A DNA stretch of 64,000 nt, taken from Leptodontidium sp. MPI-SDFR-AT-0119. Its lineage: Eukaryota > Ascomycota > Leotiomycetes > Helotiales > Leptodontidiaceae. A program made the position numbers and the translations under genes. Of this stretch, positions 55,666-64,000 are shown piece after piece; within the stretch, counting starts at the first letter, position 1; every line of letters begins with the position of its first letter. The DNA lies in the NCBI GenBank assembly GCA_020726505.1, contig JAHLEZ010000001.1:1426001-1490000 (forward strand). The letters run 5' to 3'. Under the pieces are notes generated by a model. It saw only the letters and a list, made by a program, of their open reading frames with translations. It did no database searches and had not been told where the DNA came from.

Positions 55666-57708
55666 TCAAGTTCCTGCCATATCAGCATCGCCATCTCCAC
55701 CACCTTGGGGACCATTCTTCTTCTTAGCCTCAGACCTCAACCTCGCATCTCTGGCAATTGCGTCCTTCAATTTGGTGTCACTCGCGACAAGCTCATCGGC
55801 CGTCTTTTGTCTTTCCGCCGCGGTGCCCTCGGGAAGGACAGCATCCAGATTAACAACAACCTGGTACCTCTCCACGAACCTTTTCAGCTCCATAACCTTG
55901 TTCATCTCCTCGCGCCATTCCGCCGTCAGCTTCTCAGCGAGGTCCTGCGCTGCGGTCGCTTGCTCGGTGTCCTTTGTAGCCAGTTTCCGGATTCTGCTAG
56001 CGGCAGCGTCGTCGTCTTGCTTCTTCTTCTCCTGCTGCTCTTGGTGGAATTGCAATCGTTCCGCGTCAAGCTGCCTACGCATCGTATCGAGCTGTGCCGT
56101 CTGGGCGGCATAGCGGTCTGCGATCTCCTGCTGCGACAATCGCTCGGCTTCGAACTGTGCTCGTTTCTGCTTTAAGTCCTCCGCCTCTTCCAGGATCCTC
56201 GCCTTTTCTACGTGAGCATCGGAGGCTAAAGCTTTCTCGAGAATTGCAATTCTCTTCTTCTGCTGCAAGTTGACCGATTGGGTGATTGTGCAATTATTAG
56301 TTGCTGTCTCGATGTCGCTGTGGGCCTTCCTGATGTCGTTTCGAAGCTGCTTGAGCTCTTCCAGCACCGCGCGGTGTTTCTTCTCCCACTCGCTTATCCG
56401 TTCGGGCCAGACGGGCTTCACGACCGCCACGACGGTGGGTTCGGTTTCCATCTTGCGGGTGGCTTTCGTGCCGGGGTGCTCACCGTGAGCTGGGATGACG
56501 AAGATGGTCTTGAGTGGATCGCCCCGAAGTCTGTAGTATCTGGTGGTGATATCGATGGCCGTGATACCCCTCGACATCTCTTTCCCGCCTCGCTGCTCCC
56601 AGATAGCTTCGCCCGCAACACCATGCTTTTTGTAATTCGCAGCGACACGCTCATCAATCTCCTCGCGGTACTTGAACTCGCTGTCGAGATAGTTCCAGAC
56701 ATTGTCACCCGCATTGACGAGCACGAATCGATCTTGTGGAAACACCATCTCTCTGCCTTTCCTCCCATCTGGACCAAGCGCACTGAGAGCTTGATGAGGC
56801 GCTACGGATTCGCTCGCAAGACAATCGAGAGCGTTGGCGTACAGTCTCTCGAGATCGTGGATCCGCTGCACGAGGCGCGTTACGTAGAGGATGAGCTGCC
56901 CGAGAAGTGTACTCTCTGCTTTGGCACGCTGGTCCTCGTTTTCCACCTTCGGCAAGATCCCCAACAAGCCGCCCACAGCGGAGTATTCGTGATCAATCAT
57001 CTCCAAGACCTCGTTCGCGTGCGCGATGAGAGCTTGATGCGTGGCATACGGCTGGGATTGTGAAGGGTAGTTGGCGGAATCAACGGCGTAGTGCAAAGGA
57101 CATATATCTTCGATGATGGGTGTTTCTCTTATCGTGTGCACATGCCCGTGGGGATCTGTGTATTCAGATGCTGGTTGCGTGTGCTGAGAGATCATGTTGA
57201 TCAGACTGTTCAGAGGCAAGTTGTGGCTTTTCAAGAGCGCGGGATTCTTGGGTCCGTTGTATGGCTGGGACAGGTTGTTCAAGAAATCGTACGTCAAGCC
57301 GTCGGAGAAGGGTTGAGCGCCCACTATCCCAGAGTTCTCGTTGTCGATTAATCCGCCTTGGTCGCTCATCGTGATGCTCTTGATCAGGATAACCAGCGAC
57401 TGGGCGTGTTGCTTGAGCTCTAACAGTGTTGGGACTTTGCCCAGCGAGGACAGGTAGTTGCAGTTGACATTTGGAGCGGTGTTTATGATGTTACTGGTTT
57501 CTGGCTTCAGCGTGAAGAAGGATTTGTAGGCTGGTGCGAACCGCGTGGCTGCTATGATGTTTTTTGGCTTTTCCCGTCCTGTGCTGCTTAGTCTGAAGCT
57601 ATTACTGTTGTCGATTTCTTCTGCGTCGCTTTCCTCCATAAATTCTTCGTCGTCATCGTTGTCATAGTGGTGAGGCCTGTGTGGAGGAGCAGCAAATGCA
57701 TCCGCCAT
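55666..57708 (-). CDS. conserved-looking coiled-coil protein of unknown function
   Basis: A single exon of 680 aa with a canonical ATG. The N-terminus is acidic and disordered (NDDDEEFMEESDAEEIDNSN). A central region (about residues 90-420) has folded-protein composition, with ATRFAPAYKSFFTLKPETSN, PLHYAVDSANYPS, LVNAGDNVWNYLDSEFKYREE and VFVIPAHGEHPGTK-like blocks. The C-terminal 250 residues form long coiled coil (EEAEDLKQKRAQFEAERLSQ). I do not recognise a domain with a known role. Its length and lack of stops make it a real gene. It ends with a Gly-Asp-rich tail. It is the largest unidentified protein in the window. Confidence 0.85.
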   Translation of the reverse strand: MADAFAAPPHRPHHYDNDDDEEFMEESDAEEIDNSNSFRLSSTGREKPKNIIAATRFAPAYKSFFTLKPETSNIINTAPNVNCNYLSSLGKVPTLLELKQHAQSLVILIKSITMSDQGGLIDNENSGIVGAQPFSDGLTYDFLNNLSQPYNGPKNPALLKSHNLPLNSLINMISQHTQPASEYTDPHGHVHTIRETPIIEDICPLHYAVDSANYPSQSQPYATHQALIAHANEVLEMIDHEYSAVGGLLGILPKVENEDQRAKAESTLLGQLILYVTRLVQRIHDLERLYANALDCLASESVAPHQALSALGPDGRKGREMVFPQDRFVLVNAGDNVWNYLDSEFKYREEIDERVAANYKKHGVAGEAIWEQRGGKEMSRGITAIDITTRYYRLRGDPLKTIFVIPAHGEHPGTKATRKMETEPTVVAVVKPVWPERISEWEKKHRAVLEELKQLRNDIRKAHSDIETATNNCTITQSVNLQQKKRIAILEKALASDAHVEKARILEEAEDLKQKRAQFEAERLSQQEIADRYAAQTAQLDTMRRQLDAERLQFHQEQQEKKKQDDDAAASRIRKLATKDTEQATAAQDLAEKLTAEWREEMNKVMELKRFVERYQVVVNLDAVLPEGTAAERQKTADELVASDTKLKDAIARDARLRSEAKKKNGPQGGGDGDADMAGT

Positions 57709-58151
57709 TGTCCTGGAAGTCTAAGTCTATCCCGAGAAGTGGTCTGAAGGTCGTATGCTTCGGTTGGCGGTATCGTGTACGAATACAGAGTATTAGTTCA
57801 AAGGCTGCGAGTCGCGACGAGTTGGATGTGATGAGATCAGCGATTGTTTATCTGGGAGAAATGTAAATCTTCGCACTTTGCATTAATCCTTGCCAGGGAG
57901 GAGGCCTTTCCAGGTTCAAAAGAGAGTAACAGCACGTGATACCCACGTTCAGGAATGTCAATATTCATGCGAGGAATGCTTTAATTTCTCCAGACCTTGT
58001 TCCGGAATTCAATGGTACGGTACAATGGAATGGAATGCAGAATCTCCTTCGCTCTATTGCCGAAATGGCGAGGCCTTAAACTCCACTCTTGATACCGGTG
58101 CTGTACTCCGTATAGAACTTCTTCTACTTCTCACATTTGAAACCCCCTTTT
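57709..58151. other. intergenic
   Basis: This region is the promoter side of the coiled-coil gene and the 3' flank of the P450 gene. No gene seen. Confidence 0.5.
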
Positions 58152-60079
58152 CTAGGCTCGCTTCCTCGCTGCAAGCTTCACCATCAATGGCTTCTTATCC
58201 CAAAGCAGCCACATTTTCTGATCCATCCAGCGCTCCGACTCGGCACAAAGCTGCATATCGAAGTTCCAGAGGACTCTCGTTGCTATACTGCGGATCTCCG
58301 CATAAGCAAGATTCTAGTACAGTGTTATATCAGTACTGTGTTCAAAGAGTGAGGGATTAAGTGGAAATTTGAGGAATCTTACCATGCCGATGCAATTGCG
58401 TGGACCGACTGAGAATGGCTGCAGTGCGGTTAGATCGTCACTGGCGTACTTCTTGTCGCCGAGGAAGCGCTCCGGGTGGAATTCTAGTGGGTCTTTGAAG
58501 TTGAGTGATGAGTGGTAGGTGCCGAGGTGGGAGACTGCGACGGATTTCTGTGGTTGGTGTTTGTTAGCTTCACTGTGCTCTTTTTTTTGTTGAACTCCGA
58601 TGAGGAGAGAGAAAAGTTGGTAGTGACTTACGCCTCCTGGAACGAAGATGCCATCAATAGTCGTTCCAACTGGTGGAGTTACGCGGTTGAGCTCCATGGG
58701 GACAGGTGGGTATATTCGGAATGTCTCCTCGATGCAAGCTTGTAAGTACGGCAGCTGAGCTTCCTTCACGAACGTCATTTCAGTTGTGTTGTTGAAGGCA
58801 TTTTCGATCTCGGCTCTGACTTTCTGGAGTGAGTCTGGGTTGGTGAGGAGGAGATACGTCAAGCCTGAGAGTAGAGTTGCGCTTGTTTCGCTGCCGGCTA
58901 GGATGAAGAGACTGGCGTTGTTCAAGAGGTCGTTATCTGTCATTGCTCCGTTATTGTGTTTCAAGAAATGACTGTTTGTGTTTTTAGCTTTCTCCCTTGC
59001 TTTCTATTCAGATACAATAGCAATATTCTTCAAGTAGAGAGAAGAGGTAGAAGTAGCCTACCTAGTAAAATCCTTTCTCTCCGTATCGGACCCCAACCGC
59101 CTCGCCATCTTATCCATCGAATCCTTCCTCAACTTCTTGATCAGCGCCACACTCGACGGCATGCACTTGACCAACATCTTCAGGGCGAAATTCACCACCG
59201 GATACCCCCTCACGATGCGGAAATAAACAGCCGTCTTCAAGTTCTGGAAGAGGGCCGTCATCCACACACTATTCTCTCCGGTCTCGAGGCAGTGGAAGGA
59301 TTCCGCGAAAGCGAGATCGCCGATGATGTCGAACGTTGTGAAGTTCAGCCAGCGCACCATGTCGACTTTGCCGTACTGCGGGGAGTTGATCTGGGAGTGG
59401 AACCGGGAGATTAGGAGGTCGCAATAGGAGTGCACGATGTTTTCTTGTTCTCGGAGGGCGGTGGCTGAGAATGCGTAGGTCATTACTCGGCGCTGTTTTC
59501 TATGCGTGGTGTTGTCGGCAGCTGGAACATGGTGGTTAGTATGATCGAAGTGGAGTAGATGGATTGTACTTTGTGTTACGTACAGATGATGCTGGTATTC
59601 TTGCTATCGATTGGGTCGGTGTATTGCTCGCGGTCTTTCACCAACGGATATCCGTCGCTGCCTTTGGTTGAATAGATGTCTGTATCCAGTTAGTGTTTGG
59701 CGTTGTAACGATGAGTTCCAGTTCAAGCATACCTGTGAACGCCTGTGCCGAGTTAAACGACAGTCTGTTCGGCGCCACCCTCACGACTTTCCCGTACTTA
59801 TCATGTAGGCTACTGAATCTCGCTGCTGAGTTGCCCTTGTACATGTGCCAGTACCGTGGGAAGTCAAAGGCTCCATCGAGTTTTGGACCGGGGAACTTCG
59901 CGAGAGGGTGGAAGGTGAGATTGTATAGAGCCGTCAGGATGACGTAGGCGATATACTGAACTCGTTAGTTGATAAGATACATGGCTGGGGAAGAGGTGAC
60001 TTACTGCTACTGTTGAGGTCAGGAGGAGGGTGGAGAGGCTGAGGTTTCCTGCTACGAGATCGGGGCCTGATATTGACAT
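58152..60079 (-). CDS. cytochrome P450 monooxygenase (isotrichodermin C-15 hydroxylase-like)
   Basis: Seven exons: 60005..60079, 59733..59955, 59584..59679, 59062..59521, 58632..58971, 58383..58547 and 58152..58313, sum 1,521 nt (506 aa). An N-terminal membrane anchor leads to the proline-rich hinge FHPLAKFPGPK. The I-helix oxygen-binding motif is AGSET (310-314), the K-helix ExxR is Glu367..Arg370 (EETFR), and the haem ligand is Cys450 in FSVGPRNCIG. The motif HRKQRRVMTYAFS matches the C-helix. The C-terminal exon (NLAYAEIRSIATRVLWNFDM) is typical of the fungal group that includes isotrichodermin C-15 hydroxylase. The 84-bp intron 58548..58631 is in frame. No backbone synthase gene is nearby, so a pathway cannot be named. 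Confidence 0.92.
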
Positions 60080-60192
60080 TTTGGAACTTTGGTGTTGTTG
60101 TTTATGATCTAGTAGGAGGTGGCTTTAGTAAGAAATAAAGGGCCAGCAAAGGAGGAGAGAAGATGGGAGTGGAAATGAAGTAGAGGTGAAGC

Positions 60193-60200
60193 TACTTATA
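60193..60200 (-). promoter_or_regulatory. TATA box of the P450 gene
   Basis: Read on the minus strand, TATAAGTA lies about 114 bp upstream of the ATG at 60079. Confidence 0.45.
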
Positions 60201-62032
60201 TGCTCTCCTCACTCGTGGCGGTCGATTATGGTGTTCGTCAACCACCCCCTAGCGAATCACACCTAGCAATAGACGAGTAGAATGACAGGCCGAACGACGA
60301 ATAATGGGATCATATCCTTACCGTCAGAAAAGAATCTCTGCTTACTGGAATCATTACCACCAGCATCCAAATCACGATCCTTGCTCTCTTTCTAACTCGT
60401 GGAGTCGCAAATTCGGCCCTATCAGCATCGAGCTATTGTCAACACTAAAATGGCAAAACAAGAGATTACCTACCTAGGTAAGCGAGAAGCTGACTTGCCC
60501 GACCTGACTTTCCGTGATCTAGGAAACGGATGTATGGACGGATCTTTCCATCCTGGCATTTATTTACTCTTGCTAGTCCCACTGCCACTGCCACTGCCAC
60601 TGCCAACACAACACATCAGGCAGTATGGAGCGCCTATGAAATTGGACCAGAGTGTTCCAATTGAAAAACAAGCTTTCTTTCTCGCTTGTCGTTTTCAAAC
60701 GATTTGTTTGGTTAGGAAACACGAGCATAATTGCTTGTCTCGTAAGCTTACTGTGAAGTGTGTGTTTTCTCCATCTCTTCCTCATACAATGGGAGTGCGA
60801 GTACTTTGTTTACCTAGTTTACAGGGGGGAATAACTTCGTGTGGAGGGAAAAGGGGATTATACAGTACAAGCCCACTTGTAAGATACAGTGAGAGCGGGA
60901 TAGTATCGCCTTCGACTTTTGCCTCCCCTCGTTTCAGTCTCATCACCTTCTTGAAGTGGAGAGCGGCGTCTTGTGGGATCAGTACCGGTATCGCCTTTGA
61001 GATATATGCATGCAGTGATGAAGTGGATGCTATCGATAATGAATGAATAATTTTTAGCCTTTTACAGTACCATAATCCATATTTGGGATTGACAAGAACG
61101 GTTGTCATGGGCAGTGAGCGGAATGGGAGAGCGAATAGGAGACACACTTTAGTTCCGCAGCTTGCTGAGGTAACTCATCATTTATTTCTCCAGTTACTAA
61201 AGTCGATTCCGAGCTCAGAACTACTCCTTCTTACTTCACAGAACCCTCTCGGTTTCTCAATAACTTCAATTTCTCCAAATCAACACCACACACATTGATT
61301 TACTGGTCAATATTAGATCACGAGTGGGAGTACTGCCGCGAGTTTATTTAGCAGAGACGATTTGGCATCGAATTTCTTGTGATCTTTTCCTACATATAAA
61401 ATCAGAATCGGCTTTGCTCCTCGAATGGTGAGCGATTGAGAGAGTGTTTATAAGGGTTATCTTCCCTTGCAATGGAGAATATGTGATCGAATTAGCTATT
61501 GGTATAGTTCTTGAGGGATATGAAGACATTTGAGAAACCTGGAATCTTAGACTGATTAATTGTACCCGGGGGCTTTCCTACTGGTAGGTAGGGATCTGAA
61601 ATATTTTTGGGAAACCACAGAGAGCTCAGGAAACGCCGATCGCTCCCCAACTATTTGACTGTGACGGTTTTGATGGAGGAAGTGGACTTCGTGTCTACTT
61701 GTACCTGAGCAGCGAGTTCAGAAGTGTAATGCAGCTGAGGTAGAGCTCACACCAACTGAGTTATCGGGGCTAAAAAACCACAGTATTCACCCTAAGGTGG
61801 ATACGCTCTACTTGGATATATATGCAGTTATTATAGCCTGCAACTCAACAAATAGTTTTGTCAAAGAAATTCCAATCTTCGATCCCGATGTGTGCGATTT
61901 CGAGTGCACTTGGTGAGGGTAGCAAGTCAACGCCCATAGTTGCAATCATCTCGTGTGCGTGGCGGGACTCTGTCAAGCGGACATGGATTTCGAGGCTTCT
62001 TTTTTGGGAAGTTCTGAACCATGGAACTCTTT
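60201..62032. other. large intergenic region
   Basis: About 1.8 kb without a supported gene. The plus-strand frame at 60399-61046 begins with a basic, unrecognised sequence and contains the CCACTG repeat; it reads as chance. The remainder shows many stops. Confidence 0.45.
60579..60605. repeat. hexanucleotide microsatellite (CCACTG)n
   Basis: CCACTG is repeated four times and then partly. It is a simple-sequence repeat. Confidence 0.9.
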
Positions 62033-63636
62033 TCATCCCAAGTGCGGAAATGACCCAGGCCAAGTATCGATAAATGCTTCCAGTGGAAGGTAAAATAAAC
62101 TTCGAAACGCCTCGACCATAAGGAAGATACGGGCAAGAACAAATGGAAGCAGCAGTCCCAGCGTAAAAGTCGTTCCAAAAGCAAATCGGGCTGTTGGTGA
62201 TATTCAGGAGTGGTCACCTCATGGATTAAGATGCATCCAGATTCCCAGAGGTACCACAGACAGGGATGGTAGACCAGCAGTTGTCGCAGAACAAATCCTC
62301 CATGCTTTAGCCTCGCCTGACGTTGGAAAATGAAAGTTCCAAGCAGGGCGGTGAAGTCCTCAGAACAGCGTACCCCCAAATAGTGCACCAGCCGCAAGGG
62401 AAGCTATCTCGTCATTACCTTCAATAATGACGCCCCGTATTAGTCGGAATGTGGATGCCCCGGCACAGTGAGAAGAGTCGTTTGGGATCTGAGCCAAGTC
62501 CAGTTCTTTCTCGAACATGATCTCTGGTCGATAACCAGACCACAGATATACAGGGCCGCTTTGTGCAATGTCCCGTAGTCCAACACTAGTATGTAATATC
62601 TTCGCTGTTGTTATATGCAGACTCTCGACTCCTTGAGACCGGTTCCAGTACAACAGATAAGTAATTATGCCCGGGGCAGAAAATGCAAACGCCGCTACCT
62701 CAAGTTGTGTCGACGGGAGACTAGCTGCCTTGCGAGCAACTAGTTGCACAATCAAGTACGTGACTTGAACAAGAGCTAGCGCTTTGACTATAGGTTCGCC
62801 TCAATTGACCTTTTCCAATTGCTTGCATGAAGCTTTGGGTAGATCTGCGATCTCATGGGAGGCAACCCAATACCATTGGAAATTGCCCAACGCCCAGTAC
62901 CGATTCTTCAATCGTAAGAGATTGATTTTTACCGCTATTTCTAGAGGCTCTGCTCTGGCCCTTGACTCATACTTTCGCTTACGTTATCTTCAAATGGCGT
63001 AGCTGAATTTGCAGGCGCTCGAGGCGGTTGCGAAGGCTCCTTTGTAGGGGTCTCGCCTTCACATTGTTGGCTGCCGTCGGTTCCCTCTCCTCCAAGCAGA
63101 TGTCCAAAGTCAAGTACAAAATGCCCCATGTTTGCCATGTGAGCATGAATTGGTTCCCACTCTACACCGTGCTCTTTTGGGAGCGATGATATAATCCTAC
63201 CCCAATTTGCTGCGAGCCACTCATTAAGTGCTTTCCCGACCAGGTCCTCAGGAACCAGCACGGTGAAGTCATCCACTTGACCTTCGCCCTCGAGTCCAGA
63301 GCATCCCACCAGGCCTTTTGAATGAAGTTCTTCGCATGAGGGCGGCTTGCGGGCACATTCAAATGCTGAATGCTCCACGTGCACAGGAAAATTATCGACA
63401 AACAGTTCCAGAGTATTGAGATGGTCCCTCGTGTGTTCGATCCAGACACATAGTTTGTTCCAGCGGGAGCTAGGGTGCAGTTGGGCTTGAAGCTGGATGC
63501 CCAGGTGGGGTGAACGAAATGGAAGAAGTTGAGGCTGAGGAGATAAATGCGAGACGCGGAGGTCGCCATCACGAAGGATAGCAGCAAGAAACGAGTCCAA
63601 TGCGTAGTGCAAGAATACCAGTAGGGATAACAGCAA
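62033..63636 (-). pseudogene. pseudogene of a fungal integral membrane protein family
   Basis: Minus-strand blocks fit one gene of a multicopy fungal membrane-protein family: HAHMANMGHFVLDF (about 63130), RLKNRYWALGNFQW (about 62900), GEPIVKALALVQVTYLIVQL, SLPSTQLEVAAFAF, YLLYWNRSQGVES, then GLHRPAWNFHFPT, and the end LFYLPLEAFIDTWPGSFPHLG followed by TGA at 62033-62035. Four in-frame TGA codons interrupt the last 800 bp, at 62801-62803, 62360-62362, 62219-62221 and 62204-62206. A frame change also lies near 62945, where a GTAAGC donor may or may not start an intron. None of the TGA codons can be removed by a normal-length intron. The N-terminus upstream of 63636 is unresolved. The family's role is unknown. 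Confidence 0.65.
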
Positions 63637-64000
63637 GTGCCTATCTCCCTCGTTTGTTGGTTGCTGTTGATGTTGTAATGGGAAGTACTCATGTTCAGTT
63701 GGGACTTTTGAGCGCTTCAGGCAACAGCCACAAAGCCTCTTCGCTTGCTCCCCAATCGCAAAGAGGACTCAACAGCGCAGTCGAGGTTATACCGAAAGGA
63801 GACTGGAGCAACCGGAGGTATGGAACCCAGCGAAATAGATTTTCCTTCGAGTTTCTGCAAAATTATACGAGAGCTATTATCGTGTCGGGTGCTTTCCGTC
63901 CGAGCCAACCATGTGCAATACGATCGCTCGCAACAGAGATACTGATCCCCACTCCCAACCTTTCATACGCCCCGGGAATGTTCATCGATTCTCCTACCAC
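63637..64000. other. window edge, upstream of the membrane-protein pseudogene
   Basis: No gene can be supported here. Overlapping frames exist on both strands up to the end of the window. Confidence 0.4.

Overview
This is nuclear DNA from a filamentous ascomycete (Pezizomycotina; Leotiomycetes is my guess, not something the sequence proves). The evidence is many short introns of about 45-120 bp with GT..AG borders and CTAAC/CTGAC-like branch sites, a HET-domain gene, fungal-type ABCC and MFS transporters, and a strict one-gene-one-promoter layout on both strands. I rebuilt exon structures by joining open frames at splice signals and checking that the summed exon length is a multiple of three.

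Region 1 (1-14.5 kb) is accessory. It holds the 3' end of an ABCC transporter, an Hsp70-like ATPase, a HET-domain gene, an AT-rich decayed stretch, a 2EXR-type protein and an atypical SDR oxidoreductase. Next come a decayed zone with relics of a membrane protein and a flavin monooxygenase, an intact polyol/xylitol dehydrogenase, and a fructosamine-kinase-like gene with a frameshift and a lost metal-binding Asp.

Region 2 (16-46.9 kb) is mostly housekeeping: cytosolic-type aspartate aminotransferase, ER t-SNARE UFE1, two DHA-type MFS transporters, an NPC2-like lipid-binding protein, FAD synthetase, DEAD-box helicases DBP4 and DBP10, a secreted SurE-type phosphatase, a disordered RGR-rich protein, the ribosomal-protein import chaperone SYO1, isopentenyl-diphosphate isomerase, a GNAT acetyltransferase and the RPA32 subunit. 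Three of these genes (DBP4, DBP10, SYO1) serve 60S ribosome assembly. A frameshifted gene with a fungal NTPase-associated N-terminal domain lies between DBP4 and the SurE gene.

Region 3 (47-64 kb) is again gene-poor and accessory. It holds an unrecognised minus-strand coding-like fragment, a hidden two-exon gene for a small eight-cysteine secreted protein whose expected start codon reads ATC, a secreted sedolisin (S53) protease with a GC-AG intron, a DNAJC8/SPF31-like J-protein, a large conserved-looking coiled-coil protein, a cytochrome P450 and a membrane-protein pseudogene broken by four in-frame TGA codons.

The most interesting items are the cysteine-rich secreted protein at 48,545-48,892 (no single long open frame reveals it), the decayed enzymes, the 4-nt first exon of RFA2, and three in-frame introns (SYO1, sedolisin, P450) that simple ORF calling would translate as protein. 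I saw no CRISPR array, intact transposon, rRNA or convincing tRNA.
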